From Paracoccus sp. IB05 (GTDB taxonomy: Bacteria; Pseudomonadota; Alphaproteobacteria; Rhodobacterales; Rhodobacteraceae), in assembly GCF_016405985.1 (NCBI RefSeq), contig NZ_JAEFCF010000034.1:1-57029 (forward strand): a DNA stretch of 57,029 bases, in the 5' to 3' direction. The position numbers and the translations under genes were made by a program. The notes beneath the pieces are model-generated. The model saw only the letters and a program-made list of their open reading frames with translations, was not told where the DNA came from and ran no database searches. Shown here in pieces: positions 36,981 through 45,576 of this stretch (the first letter of the stretch is position 1; the number at the start of each line of letters is the position of its first letter).

Positions 36981-37046
36981 CTGCGCGCCCCCATCTGAAA
37001 ACCGCCCGCCAGATAGCCCCTCAGCCGCCCGCAAACAAGCAGGGCT

Positions 37047-37109
37047 CATTTTCTGTCCTTAAATATCCCGGGGGAGGCTGCGCAAAGCGCAGACGGGGGC
37101 AGCGCCCCC
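37047..37109 (-). repeat. Intergenic element, GATATTT subfamily (copy h)
   Basis: On the minus strand: stem GGGGGC/GCCCCC (37095-37109), a second perfect hairpin CTGCGC-AAA-GCGCAG (37078-37092), then CCCCCGGGATATTTAA, then GGACAGAAAATGA. The tail ATG at 37049 is in frame with trmJ, so a longer TrmJ could in principle start there. Confidence 0.8.
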
Positions 37110-37176
37110 TTCCGCCCATAGCCAAAGCGCACAAACGCTGCTAAATCCCCCCGACACAGTTACGGAGCCTTTGATT

Positions 37177-37797
37177 ATGGCCGCAGAAGATCGTCCGCAG
37201 ATCAATCTGATCACCCCCCCGAGCTTCCAGACCGATCTGTTTCCGGATCAGCTGGCACGGGTGCTGGATGCGGTGGAAATCGCCTGTCTGCGCATCTCGC
37301 TGGCCACGAAAAACATCGATGACCAGGGCCTGGCCGCCGATATCTGCCGCGATATCGCGCATCAGCGCGATGTGGCGGTGGTGATCGACAACCACCTGCT
37401 GCTGGTCGAGCGTCACGGGCTTGACGGCGTGCATCTCACCGATGGCGCGCGTTCGGTCAGAAAGGCCCGCAAGGATCTCGGTCAGGACGCGATCATCGGC
37501 GCCCATTGCGGCATCACCCGCCATGAGGGGATGAATGCCGCCGAAGCCGGCGCCGATTACGTGGCCTTTGGCCCGGTCGGTGAAACCGGTCTCGGCGATG
37601 GCAGCCAGGTCGACTGGGAGCTGTTCGAATGGTGGTCGGAAGTGATCGAAGTGCCGGTGATCGCCGAAGGCGCTCTGACGCCCGCACTGATCACCCGCTT
37701 CGCTCCGGTCACCGATCATTTCGCGATTGGCGAAGAGATCTGGCGCGCAGAAGACCCGGTCGCCGCGCTGAAAACGCTGATCGCGCCGCTGGGCTGA
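37177..37797 (+). CDS. thiE: Thiamine-phosphate synthase (ThiE-like)
   Basis: A 206-residue TIM-barrel protein of the ThiE/TenI family. The ATG at 37177 has CGGAG nine bases upstream. Visible are the LPDQLARVLDAVE-like first helix (FPDQLARVLDAVEIACLRI), VVIDNHLLLVERHGLDGVHL, then the diagnostic GAHCGITRHEGMNAAEAGAD and YVAFGPVGET phosphate-binding segments. ThiE joins the pyrimidine and thiazole phosphates. This protein is somewhat divergent in the N-terminal substrate strand (NLITPPSF), and no other thi genes or TPP riboswitch are near, so a paralogous role is possible. Confidence 0.8.
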   Translation: MAAEDRPQINLITPPSFQTDLFPDQLARVLDAVEIACLRISLATKNIDDQGLAADICRDIAHQRDVAVVIDNHLLLVERHGLDGVHLTDGARSVRKARKDLGQDAIIGAHCGITRHEGMNAAEAGADYVAFGPVGETGLGDGSQVDWELFEWWSEVIEVPVIAEGALTPALITRFAPVTDHFAIGEEIWRAEDPVAALKTLIAPLG

Positions 37798-37856
37798 AAG
37801 GCCCGACCTCACCGGCTGAACGCCCGCAAGGCAGAGCCGATCTGGTCCTTCAGAAC

Positions 37857-37904
37857 TCAGGCTTTTTCGGTTTCAGGCCTTTTCAGTTTCAGGCTTTTTC
37901 GAAT
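37857..37904. repeat. Three 16-bp tandem repeats at the murI 3' end
   Basis: Units 37857-37872, 37873-37888 and 37889-37904 follow the pattern TCAGGCTTTTTCGGTT with two or three changes. The third unit encodes the murI C-terminus (stop at 37889-37891), so the repeat arose by copying the last codons outward or the gene end lies within it. Confidence 0.85.
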
Positions 37905-38701
37905 TTGATCCCGCGACGCAGGAATTGCGTCGCATGGGCCGAAACCGAGACCGGATCGCCGGTGGTGAGGAATTTGGGCACTGTGCCGGAGCCGAGCATC
38001 TCCGGCCGCCGCTCCAGATAGTCGCTCAGGCTTTCGGCGACCAGCTTCGCCTGGCTGTAAACCCTGACCCCCTCGCCCAGAGCCTCCTGAAAGGTCTTTT
38101 CCATCAAAGGGTAATGGGTGCAGCCAAGGATCGCGGCCTCGGGCTGCGGCATCCGGCGCTTCAGCGCCTCGACATGAGAGCGCACCAGCGCCTCGGCAAG
38201 GATCTCATCGCCCTGCTCGATCGCATCGACCACACCACCACAGGGCTGCGCCTCGACATCGACCCCGATGGCGCGAAACGCGAGCTCGCGCTGGAAGGCG
38301 CGCGACGACACCGTCGCCGGCGTGGCAAACAAAGCCACATGTTTCACGGAAACCTCGCGCGGCGGCGAATTGTCGCCCCATTGCCGTTCGGTCAGCGCCT
38401 CGATCAGCGGCACGAACACACCGAGCACCCGCTTGTCCGCCGGCAGCCAGCTTTCCTGCATCCGCCGCAAAGCCGCAGCCGACGCCGTGTTACAGGCAAG
38501 GATCACCAGGTCACAGCCCTCGGCCCAGAGCCGTTCCACCGCCGCACAGGTCAGGTTGTAAATATCATCGGCGGTGCGCACGCCGTAAGGCGCATGGGCA
38601 TTGTCGCCGAAATAGACAAAGGGCACCTCGGGCAGGCGGCGCGAGACCGCATCCAGCACCGTCAGCCCGCCCAGACCCGAATCAAAAACGCCAACTGCCA
38701 T
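37889..38701 (-). CDS. murI: Glutamate racemase
   Basis: A 270-residue cofactor-independent racemase that supplies D-glutamate for peptidoglycan. Both catalytic cysteines are in place: ACNTAS (about 69-74) and GCTHYP (about 196-201). The N-terminal [13 protein letters not shown] and the [11 protein letters not shown] motif are standard. The start at 38701 fits the family. Its stop lies in a 16-bp tandem repeat. It is on the opposite strand from thiE and lysR, with no operon partner. Confidence 0.96.
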   Translation of the reverse strand: MAVGVFDSGLGGLTVLDAVSRRLPEVPFVYFGDNAHAPYGVRTADDIYNLTCAAVERLWAEGCDLVILACNTASAAALRRMQESWLPADKRVLGVFVPLIEALTERQWGDNSPPREVSVKHVALFATPATVSSRAFQRELAFRAIGVDVEAQPCGGVVDAIEQGDEILAEALVRSHVEALKRRMPQPEAAILGCTHYPLMEKTFQEALGEGVRVYSQAKLVAESLSDYLERRPEMLGSGTVPKFLTTGDPVSVSAHATQFLRRGIKFEKA

Positions 38702-38913
38702 CTGCCTGCCCTCTCACCGGGTGGAAAATCTGACGGGTTCACCGCCTTATGCTGCAATCATAGGCGCAACAGATACACCGTGAAAGGGCCTGCCGTCAGG
38801 GCATCCGTGACTTTCCTGCCAAATCCCTGTCGCCACAGCAAAAATGCGTGATCGGGTTTTCCCCCGGTGCATAGCTTGTGCTACTGTCCCGCCCGAAGGA
38901 ACAGGGCAGACAA

Positions 38914-39807
38914 ATGGACTGGGATAAGCTGAGGATTTTTCACGCGGTGGCCGACAAGGGCAGCCTCACCCATGCGGGCGAGGTGCTGCATCTGTCGCAA
39001 TCCGCCGTCAGCCGGCAGATCCGCGCGCTTGAGGAAAGCCTCGATGTGACGCTGTTCCACCGCCATGCGCGCGGTCTCATCCTGACCGAACAGGGCGAAC
39101 TGCTGTTCGAGGCCACCCAGGCCATGGCAAAACGGCTCGACGCTGCCGCGGCCCGCATCCGCGACAGCGAGGATGAGGTCTTTGGCGAGCTGCGCGTCAC
39201 CACGACGATGGGGTTTGGCACGCTCTGGCTCGCCCCCCGTCTAGCACGGCTTTACGACAAATTCCCGGCGCTGAAGATCGATCTCATGCTCGAAGAACGT
39301 GTCCTCGACCTGCCGATGCGCGAGGCCGATGTCGCGATCCGCATGAAAGAACCCAGCCAGGCCGATCTGATCCGTCGCCGGCTGATGAATATCCGCATGC
39401 GCCTTTACGCGACGCCGGATTATCTCGCGCGTAACGGCACGCCGAAAACCATGGCCGATCTCAGCCAGCACCGTCTGATCTGTCAGCATCCCGGCACTCC
39501 CCAGGTGGCGGCAGGCGCGCGGCTGGTGCAGGAGATCATGGCACATGACATCCCCTCGACCCTGCATGTGAACAACTATTTCGGTGTGCAGCAGGGCGTG
39601 ATCAACCATCTCGGCATCGGCGTGCTGCCCGATTACACGACCGAAGAAAACCCGCATCTGGTACGGGTGCTGGAAGACATCGAATCGGGCGAAGTGCCGG
39701 TCTTCCTCGCCTATCCCGAAGAACTCCGGCACTCGAAACGCGTTGCCGCCTTCCGCGATTTCGTGACGGAAGAGATCTCCACCTTCCGCCGCAGTCACGG
39801 CAGCTGA
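38914..39807 (+). CDS. LysR-family transcriptional regulator
   Basis: A 297-residue LysR regulator. The helix-turn-helix is at MDWDKLRIFHAVADKGSLTH, then AGEVLHLSQSAVSRQIRALE (1-46), followed by LFHRHARGLILTEQGE and an effector-binding domain with LRVTTTMGFGTLWLAPRL. The ATG at 38914 has GAAGGA upstream. No divergent target is adjacent (murI is 212 bp upstream on the opposite strand), so its regulon cannot be inferred. The domain resembles the CysB/GcvA-like group more than the first LysR in this window. Confidence 0.92.
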   Translation: MDWDKLRIFHAVADKGSLTHAGEVLHLSQSAVSRQIRALEESLDVTLFHRHARGLILTEQGELLFEATQAMAKRLDAAAARIRDSEDEVFGELRVTTTMGFGTLWLAPRLARLYDKFPALKIDLMLEERVLDLPMREADVAIRMKEPSQADLIRRRLMNIRMRLYATPDYLARNGTPKTMADLSQHRLICQHPGTPQVAAGARLVQEIMAHDIPSTLHVNNYFGVQQGVINHLGIGVLPDYTTEENPHLVRVLEDIESGEVPVFLAYPEELRHSKRVAAFRDFVTEEISTFRRSHGS

Positions 39808-39875
39808 GACGCCCGCCTGAGGCCCTGACCGCTTTTGCCCCGCGGCGGCACCCGTTCCCACTGCCATATCATTTG

Positions 39876-39906
39876 CAGCACAGCCCTCATTCCTGAGGGG
39901 GTGCTG
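39876..39906 (+). terminator. Strong hairpin after lysR
   Basis: CAGCAC-AG-CCCTCA-TTCC-TGAGGG-G-GTGCTG folds into a 12-bp stem with one internal bulge, 68 bp after the lysR stop. No T-run follows, so it may be a Rho-assisted end or an mRNA stabiliser. Confidence 0.5.
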
Positions 39907-40072
39907 ACCGGCCCGCGACGGCCATTCAGACGGGGCGGGTCGGTCACTGCCCCTCCCTCCCGGCCTCCGGATGAGACCGGAATCTGCGTTGCGGCGTTAT
40001 CGCAAACACGGCCAAGAAGAAGCCATGCGGAGAGCGCATGGCGGCATTGCCCGGGCTGCGACATTGCTGCAC

Positions 40073-40099
40073 TTGCATAATTCGCAAACAGCCCATAAA
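40073..40099 (+). promoter_or_regulatory. Probable sigma-70 promoter for a small RNA
   Basis: TTGCAT (40073-40078), 15 bp spacer, CATAAA (40094-40099). The match to consensus is moderate (four of six at each box, spacing slightly short). It lies 10-20 bp before a hairpin-and-terminator unit in an otherwise gene-free 634-bp gap. Confidence 0.4.
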
Positions 40100-40105
40100 T
40101 CAGGC

Positions 40106-40190
40106 TACGAGGCGCGGATCGGGGCAACCTGATCGCCCTCATACCTCCCTGTTGGACTTGGGCCGAGCTTTGCTCGGCCTTTTTTTTTTT
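40106..40190 (+). ncRNA. Candidate small RNA upstream of purL
   Basis: A compact unit in the 634-bp gap between lysR and purL: promoter-like boxes, then a hairpin GATCGGG-GCAA-CCTGATC (40117-40134) with a GNRA tetraloop, then an unpaired 23-nt stretch containing ACCTCCCTG, then a textbook Rho-independent terminator (40161-40190). The CCTCCC could pair with Shine-Dalgarno sequences, as in the CcsR-type sRNAs known in Rhodobacter. The frame content is too short and disrupted to encode a protein. The 5' end is estimated; ~85 nt is expected. It is also possible that this is the terminator of lysR with an incidental hairpin. Confidence 0.5.
40161..40190 (+). terminator. Rho-independent terminator
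   Basis: Perfect 8-bp stem GGCCGAGC/GCTCGGCC with a TTT loop, followed by eleven T. It ends transcription ~250 bp before purL. Confidence 0.93.
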
Positions 40191-40441
40191 GCTTTGTGCT
40201 ATCGGGCTGCGGCATATGCAGACTCCCAAGGGAATCACGCCCGCCACAGTGCGACTGCGCGTCTCGCCGGCGCCTCTGTCGCATCTGCGCATTATCCCGA
40301 CGCCTATTCCTGCCGCAAACCGGGCAGAGCCCTTCCCCAGGCGCGCGTCATGCAATAAGACGCGCGCAGATTTCCTGCATTGCCGCAGAAGTGCCGCAGC
40401 AGGCCCGACCAGACCAGAGCTGCAGACCCGGAGGCCCGATC

Positions 40442-42616
40442 ATGTCAGACGCCGCACGCGACCCCGCAATCACCCCGGAGCTCATCGCCTCGCATGGGAT
40501 CAAACCCGACGAATATGAGCGCCTGCTGGAGATCCTCGGCCGTGCGCCCTCTTTCACCGAGCTTGGCATCTTTTCGGCGATGTGGAACGAGCATTGTTCC
40601 TATAAATCGTCGAAAGTCTGGCTGCGCACCCTGCCGACGACCGGCCCGCAGGTGATCTGCGGCCCGGGCGAGAATGCCGGTGTGGTCGATATCGGCGATG
40701 GCCAGGCGGTCATCTTCAAGATGGAAAGCCACAACCACCCATCTTATATCGAGCCGCATCAGGGCGCCGCGACCGGCGTCGGCGGCATTTTGCGCGACGT
40801 TTTCACCATGGGCGCGCGGCCCATCGCGGCGATGAATGCGCTCTCCTTCGGCCTGCCCTCGCATCACAAAACCGCGCATCTGGTCAAGGGTGTGGTCGAA
40901 GGTGTGGGCTCTTACGGCAATGCGTTCGGCGTGCCGACCGTGGGCGGCGAAGTGCGTTTCCACAAATCCTATAACGGCAACTGCCTGGTGAATGCTTTCG
41001 CGGCGGGCCTCGCGGATACCGATAAGATCTTCTACTCGGCGGCCAGCGGGGTCGGCATGCCGGTGGTCTATCTGGGTGCGAAAACCGGCCGCGACGGCGT
41101 GGGCGGCGCCACCATGGCCTCCGCTGAATTCGACGACACGATCGAGGAAAAACGCCCCACCGTTCAGGTCGGTGACCCCTTCACCGAAAAACGCCTGCTG
41201 GAAGCCTGCCTTGAACTGATGCAGACCGGCGCGGTGATCTCGATCCAGGATATGGGCGCGGCGGGCCTCACCTGTTCTGCGGTCGAAATGGGCGACAAGG
41301 GCGGCCTCGGGATCAAACTGCAGCTTGATCAGGTGCCGCAGCGCGAAACCAATATGACCGCCTATGAGATGATGCTCTCGGAAAGCCAGGAGCGGATGCT
41401 CATGGTGCTCAATCCCGAGCTGGAAGATGTGGCGCGGGCGATCTTCGTAAAATGGGATCTCGATTTCGCCATTGTCGGCGAGACCATCCCGGAAGACCGT
41501 TTCCTGATCCTGCACGGCAATGAGATCAAGGCCGATATCCAGCTGTCAAAGCTGTCGTCGAGCGCGCCGGAATATAACCGCCCCTGGGTAGAGACGCCGA
41601 AAGCCGAACCGCTGGGCGCAGTGCCACAGATCGGGGCGATCCAGGGCCTGAAAGTGCTGCTGTCGAGCCCGAACTACGCCCATAAGGGCTGGGTGTTCGA
41701 ACAATATGACAGCCAGGTCGGCGCCGATACCGTCGTCACCCCGGGCCTGCCCGCAGGCGTCGTGCGCGTGCATGGCACCACCAAGGCACTGGCCTTCACC
41801 TCGGATGTGACGCCGCGCTACGTCAAAGCCAACCCGTTCGAGGGCGGCAAACAGGCAGTGGCGGAAGCCTATCGCAACCTGACTGCTATGGGCGCACTGC
41901 CGCTGGCAACCACCGACAACATGAACTTCGGCAACCCCGAAAAGCCTGAAATCATGGGCCAGTTCGTCGGCGCGATCAAAGGCATCGGCGAAGCGGTCTC
42001 GGCGCTCGACATGCCCATCGTGTCCGGCAACGTGTCTTTGTATAACGAGACCGATGGCTCCGGCATCCTGCCGACACCGACGATTGGTGCGGTGGGGATC
42101 CTCGCCTCGCTTGATGATCTGATCAACGGCAGGCCCCAGGCCGGCGACGTGGCGCTGCTCATCGGCGAAAGCTTTGGCCATCTCGGCCAGTCCGCCCTGA
42201 TCGTGGAAGCCTTTGGCAACGAGCGCGGCGATGCGCCGCCGGTCGATCTGGCCCTGGAAAAGAAAAACGGCGATTTCGTCCGCGCGCATCGGAAATCGAT
42301 CACCGCCGCCTCCGACCTCAGCGATGGCGGCCTGGCGCTGGCGGCTTTTGAAATGGCCGAAGCGGCCGGCACCGGCATCACCCTGATCCCGGGCGAGACT
42401 TCGGCGCTCTTTGGCGAAGACCAGGCGCGCTATCTTCTCGCGGTCCGTGAAACTGCTGCGGCTGAGATCGAGGCGGCAGCCATCACCGCAGGTGTCGCAG
42501 TCACCCGGATCGGCGCTTTCGGCGGCGACAAGGTGACATTCGGCCAGGACAGCGCCTCCCTCGCCGAGCTTTCGGCACTGTATCGCAGTGCCTTTGCCAC
42601 TGCCGTGGGTCTGTGA
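40442..42616 (+). CDS. purL: Phosphoribosylformylglycinamidine synthase, PurL subunit
   Basis: The 724-residue small-type FGAM synthase subunit (works with PurQ and PurS, which are not in this window). GGAGG lies before the ATG at 40442. Family blocks: [11 protein letters not shown] (about 47-57), [23 protein letters not shown] split by the HNHP catalytic motif, [15 protein letters not shown]-like segment ([17 protein letters not shown]), [10 protein letters not shown] and [11 protein letters not shown]. The length and the conserved His, Arg and Asp residues are normal. It is first of a run of same-strand genes: two acetyltransferases, bolA, a small ORF and grxD. Confidence 0.97.
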   Translation: MSDAARDPAITPELIASHGIKPDEYERLLEILGRAPSFTELGIFSAMWNEHCSYKSSKVWLRTLPTTGPQVICGPGENAGVVDIGDGQAVIFKMESHNHPSYIEPHQGAATGVGGILRDVFTMGARPIAAMNALSFGLPSHHKTAHLVKGVVEGVGSYGNAFGVPTVGGEVRFHKSYNGNCLVNAFAAGLADTDKIFYSAASGVGMPVVYLGAKTGRDGVGGATMASAEFDDTIEEKRPTVQVGDPFTEKRLLEACLELMQTGAVISIQDMGAAGLTCSAVEMGDKGGLGIKLQLDQVPQRETNMTAYEMMLSESQERMLMVLNPELEDVARAIFVKWDLDFAIVGETIPEDRFLILHGNEIKADIQLSKLSSSAPEYNRPWVETPKAEPLGAVPQIGAIQGLKVLLSSPNYAHKGWVFEQYDSQVGADTVVTPGLPAGVVRVHGTTKALAFTSDVTPRYVKANPFEGGKQAVAEAYRNLTAMGALPLATTDNMNFGNPEKPEIMGQFVGAIKGIGEAVSALDMPIVSGNVSLYNETDGSGILPTPTIGAVGILASLDDLINGRPQAGDVALLIGESFGHLGQSALIVEAFGNERGDAPPVDLALEKKNGDFVRAHRKSITAASDLSDGGLALAAFEMAEAAGTGITLIPGETSALFGEDQARYLLAVRETAAAEIEAAAITAGVAVTRIGAFGGDKVTFGQDSASLAELSALYRSAFATAVGL

Positions 42617-43071
42617 TCCGGCGCGCGACAGCGGATGATCTTGCCCGGGTGGACCTGCTGATCAAGGCCCATCCTTCTGCCCTGATGGATAAGGGCATCG
42701 ACCAGCTGCACGAGATGCTGGAGGCCGAAGATTGCGAGATCCTGATCCGCGAGGATCAGGGTTTTTTGGGCTTTGCGACATTGCACATGTTTTATGACCA
42801 GGTCTGGTATCTCGACAATCTCGCGGTCGAGGGTCCGGGCCAGGGGCAAAAACTGATCCGGGATATGCTGGCGGTGGTGTTTGACAAGCTGGGCGCGCAT
42901 CGTCTGATGTGTGACGTGGTGTTCGACAATCATGCCGGCATGACCGCGATGACGCGGGCAGGATTCACTTTCGAGGGCAATATGCGGCAATGCTGGAAGC
43001 GGAGCGGCATCTGGGTCGATTGCCATGCTTTCTCGATGCTGGCGCCGGAATGGCAGCGGATAAGGGGCTGA
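42613..43071 (+). CDS. GNAT family N-acetyltransferase
   Basis: A 152-residue acetyltransferase with a GTG start at 42613 that overlaps the purL stop by four bases (GTGA), so it is translationally coupled to purL. Motif A is [21 protein letters not shown] (acetyl-CoA pyrophosphate loop), followed by [21 protein letters not shown], the usual motif-B helix. Substrate unknown. Confidence 0.82.
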   Translation: MIRRATADDLARVDLLIKAHPSALMDKGIDQLHEMLEAEDCEILIREDQGFLGFATLHMFYDQVWYLDNLAVEGPGQGQKLIRDMLAVVFDKLGAHRLMCDVVFDNHAGMTAMTRAGFTFEGNMRQCWKRSGIWVDCHAFSMLAPEWQRIRG

Positions 43072-43072
43072 G

Positions 43073-43603
43073 ATGGATCTGCGACCAAAGGATCTGGGGC
43101 CAATCGATCTGGGACAAATCGATCTGAGACTGGCCACTGCCGGCGATTTCGCCTTTATCCGCGCCCTCGCGCAGCGCCCCGAGAACCGCGCTTTCATCAC
43201 CGACGAAGATGAGACCGCTTTGGCCGCCTATGTCTCCGCGCCCGATTGCCGTCTGCTGATCGCCGAAGAGAATGGCACCGCGATGGGCTATGCTCTCTTT
43301 TGCGAGATCGGCGACCCGTCAGGAAGGACAGAACTGCGCCGCCTCGCATTGGCCGTGACAGATGGCGGGCGCGGCCGCGCCTTTGTCGGCCAGCTGATCC
43401 GCTACGGGTTCGACAGGCTGCAGGCGCGCCGGCTCTGGCTCGACGCCTCGGGCGAGAACCCGCGCGCGATGGCGCTTTATGAAAAGCTCGGCTTCCGGCG
43501 CGAGGGGGTGCAGCGCGAACACTGGTATCGCCCGGATATCGGGCGCGCGGTCGATCTGCATCTTTTCGGCCTGATGCGCGGTGACTGGCAGGAGGCGGGC
43601 TGA
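43073..43603 (+). CDS. GNAT family N-acetyltransferase (RimJ/RimL-like)
   Basis: A 176-residue acetyltransferase starting two bases after the previous gene's stop. Motif A is LRRLALAVTDGGRGRAFVGQL and motif B ends in DASGENPRAMALYEKLGFRREG, typical of RimJ/RimL-like enzymes. The N-terminus has a small internal repeat (DLRPKD, DLGPID, DLGQID, DLR; nucleotides 43076-43130) that precedes the domain and may be a late addition. Substrate unknown. Confidence 0.85.
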   Translation: MDLRPKDLGPIDLGQIDLRLATAGDFAFIRALAQRPENRAFITDEDETALAAYVSAPDCRLLIAEENGTAMGYALFCEIGDPSGRTELRRLALAVTDGGRGRAFVGQLIRYGFDRLQARRLWLDASGENPRAMALYEKLGFRREGVQREHWYRPDIGRAVDLHLFGLMRGDWQEAG

Positions 43604-43700
43604 GCCATCTCCCGCGGAACCATCTCCCCCGGAACCATGTCCCTTGCAGCCCCTGCAACCAGAGCTTACATCTTTCAGGGAATGAGCAAGGAGCAGCCCG

Positions 43701-43943
43701 ATGCCAATGGAAGGCAAGGATATTGAGACCCTGATCCGGGAGACCTTCCCCGAGGCGAAGATCACCATCACCGACCTCGCCGGCGACGGCAATCACTGGG
43801 CAGCGGAAGTGATCGACGAGAGCTTCCGCTCCATGAACCGGGTTCAGCAGCAGCGCGCCGTCTATGCCAGCCTGAAGGGCAAGATGGACGGGGCGCATGG
43901 AGAATTGCATGCCCTGGCGCTGACCACCAAGGCGCCGGAATGA
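43701..43943 (+). CDS. bolA: BolA family protein
   Basis: An 80-residue BolA/IbaG-type protein. AAGGAG precedes the ATG. The KH-like fold segments are GKDIETLIRETFPEAKITIT, SFRSMNRVQQQRAVYASLKG and the conserved ELHALALTTKAP with the invariant His that ligates iron-sulfur clusters in BolA-glutaredoxin heterodimers. The stop overlaps the start of the next small ORF (ATGA), which in turn overlaps grxD. Co-transcription with a CGFS glutaredoxin supports a role in iron-sulfur cluster trafficking or sensing. Confidence 0.94.
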   Translation: MPMEGKDIETLIRETFPEAKITITDLAGDGNHWAAEVIDESFRSMNRVQQQRAVYASLKGKMDGAHGELHALALTTKAPE

Positions 43944-44107
43944 GCATATCTGCCGGAGCGTTTCTGCAGGGTCTGGCGGCGATTTCCGCTCTGCTGGCCC
44001 TTGTCGGATGGTGCGGCGATATGCGGGGCTTTCTGAAATATGGCGGCAGCTACTGGCCGCGTAAACGCCAGGCCGAGCGCTGGCGAGCCGAGAGGAAACT
44101 GAAATGA
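43940..44107 (+). CDS. 55-residue membrane protein between BolA and GrxD
   Basis: An ATG at 43940 overlaps the bolA stop (ATGA 43940-43943), and its own stop (44105-44107) overlaps the grxD start (ATGA 44104-44107). It encodes [20 protein letters not shown], then [20 protein letters not shown] and a basic tail ending in [11 protein letters not shown]. One hydrophobic helix (about 6-25) would span the membrane, with a positively charged C-terminus that would face the cytoplasm. One Cys sits near the end of the helix. The double four-base overlap strongly suggests translational coupling and a real gene. No known family is recognised. Confidence 0.8.
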   Translation: MSISAGAFLQGLAAISALLALVGWCGDMRGFLKYGGSYWPRKRQAERWRAERKLK

Positions 44108-44463
44108 GTGCGCAGGATCAGATCCGCGAAACCGTCGAGAAAAACGCTGTGGTGCTGTTCATGAAGGGCACCAAGACCATGCCGCAATGCGGGTTTTCGA
44201 GCCGTGTCGCGGGTGTGCTGAATTACATGGGCGTCGACTTTGCCGATGTGAATGTGCTGGCCGATGCCGAAATCCGTCAGGGGATCAAGGATTTCTCCGA
44301 CTGGCCGACCATCCCGCAGCTTTACGTCAAAGGCGAATTCGTCGGCGGCTGCGATATCGTGACCGAGATGACGCTTTCGGGCGAGCTGGATGCGCTGTTC
44401 GAGAAGAACGGTGTCAGCTTTAACAAGGAAGCCGCTGACAAGATCCGCGAAGCCAACGGCTGA
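44104..44463 (+). CDS. grxD: Monothiol glutaredoxin (CGFS type)
   Basis: A 119-residue Grx4/Grx5-type glutaredoxin with the active-site CGFS at 29-32 and the glutathione-binding [19 protein letters not shown] block (about 67-85). CGFS glutaredoxins hold a bridging [2Fe-2S] cluster as homodimers or with BolA and donate or sense clusters. The bolA-orf-grxD coupling supports that complex. Two stacked hairpins follow the stop. Confidence 0.96.
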   Translation: MSAQDQIRETVEKNAVVLFMKGTKTMPQCGFSSRVAGVLNYMGVDFADVNVLADAEIRQGIKDFSDWPTIPQLYVKGEFVGGCDIVTEMTLSGELDALFEKNGVSFNKEAADKIREANG

Positions 44464-44487
44464 AGGCGCGCGTTTTCCACCGGCGCC

Positions 44488-44536
44488 GGTTCCTTTCAAA
44501 GGAACCGTGCCGAAATCTTTGAAGATTTCGGCTTTT
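44488..44536. terminator. Two tandem hairpins, bidirectional terminator
   Basis: GGTTCCTTT-C-AAAGGAACC (44488-44506) and GCCGAAATCTTT-GAAGATTTCGGC (44509-44532) followed by TTTT. They lie between convergent grxD and mliC genes. Confidence 0.85.
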
Positions 44537-44572
44537 GGCAACCGCCCGGAGCAGCAGCCCGGGCGATTTGCT

Positions 44573-44923
44573 TTATTGCTGCTGACAGCCGTCGAGGATG
44601 GTCTTTTCCTCACCGCCTTCCGACCACATCAGGAAGGCGGTTTCGCCCTTTGTCCACCAGATGTAATGCGCCCCGTCCGAGGGCCAGCCATAGCGGGCAC
44701 CGGAGGCTGAGGTTTCGATCTCCAGGGTGATCTGTGTCCCTTCGACATTCAGCACAGCCAGCGACAGATCCGGCGCATTCACATAGGTGACCGGCACTTC
44801 CACGCCGCGTTCACAGATGTAGCGGGTGGTCTGGAACGTGCTGTCCTGCGCCTCGGCCTGAGCCATACCCACGGTCAGGATCGTGGCAAAAACAGCCGCA
44901 GCTGCGACAGATCCGTTTTTCAT
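44573..44923 (-). CDS. mliC: MliC family C-type lysozyme inhibitor
   Basis: A 116-residue periplasmic protein. The signal peptide (about 1-24, SVAAAAVFATILTVGMAQAEA) ends in an Ala-x-Ala site; no lipobox Cys is seen. The mature part carries the MliC/PliC signature: YICERGVEVPVTYVN, then SGARYGWPSDGAHYIWWTKG and a final DGC, giving the conserved Cys pair. MliC blocks host or environmental C-type lysozyme. The start overlaps the zapA stop by four bases, so the three minus-strand genes form one transcript. Confidence 0.88.
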   Translation of the reverse strand: MKNGSVAAAAVFATILTVGMAQAEAQDSTFQTTRYICERGVEVPVTYVNAPDLSLAVLNVEGTQITLEIETSASGARYGWPSDGAHYIWWTKGETAFLMWSEGGEEKTILDGCQQQ

Positions 44924-45576
44924 TCTTCCGTCCTCCGGGGCGTGTCATGGGGGGGGCCATCTGCAGGCCCTGACAGATCGCCGGGCGCAAGCTCTTCCGG
45001 ATCGGCATCCGGTTGGGCAATGACTTCCGGCAGCCCGCCTTCCGGGTCATAGTCCGGCTCAGACGCCATGTCGGGGCTGCCGCCCCCGGTGCTGACCGGA
45101 TCGCCTTCGGGCGGCGCATCATCTGCGAGCATGACTGCGCCCGCTTTGGCCGGCGCCGTGTTCTGCGCGCTCTGCCCTGCCCCCGTCCCGGCGCTGCGCT
45201 GCAGCTCTGTGGCTTTCTCACCGATCCGCTCGGCCAGGGCTTCGGCCCGGGCCGCAAGTTCGGCGAAAGTCAGCGGCACCTGTGGCGGGATCACCGGCAC
45301 CTCGATGCGTCTGGCCTCCGGCTCTGGCCGGTCCTCCAGCATCGAAAGCTTCGCCCGCAGCTCGCGCATTTCCTCTTCCTGCGCTGCCGTCCGGTCAGCG
45401 AGCATTAGCCCCGCCATCAGCAACATCTTCGTCTCCGGCAACCGCCCCATCGACGCCACCAGCGGCTGTGCCTCCACATCCAGCTGCGCCGCAGCCGAGC
45501 GCAGGAAATGTTCCTCTCCCGGCTGGCAGGACACCATAAAACCGCGCCCGCCGATCATTACCTCGATATCAGGCAT
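44920..45576 (-). CDS. zapA: Cell division protein ZapA, with extended C-terminus
   Basis: A 218-residue ZapA-type FtsZ-ring regulator. The ZapA domain is residues 1-90: MPDIEVMIGGRGFMVSCQPG, EEHFLRSAAAQLDVEAQ, then the coiled coil KMLLMAGLMLADRTAAQEEE. Ordinary ZapA is ~100 residues; here about 120 extra residues follow, rich in Pro, Glu, Asp and Gly (from about 98), probably disordered. The stop overlaps mliC, and the start overlaps the upstream coiled-coil gene by eight bases. Confidence 0.82.
   Translation of the reverse strand: MPDIEVMIGGRGFMVSCQPGEEHFLRSAAAQLDVEAQPLVASMGRLPETKMLLMAGLMLADRTAAQEEEMRELRAKLSMLEDRPEPEARRIEVPVIPPQVPLTFAELAARAEALAERIGEKATELQRSAGTGAGQSAQNTAPAKAGAVMLADDAPPEGDPVSTGGGSPDMASEPDYDPEGGLPEVIAQPDADPEELAPGDLSGPADGPPHDTPRRTEE

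Noticed and set aside
37110-37176. TPP riboswitch before thiE
   Set aside because: The 67-bp gap lacks the CUGAGA and ACCUGA cores of a THI element.
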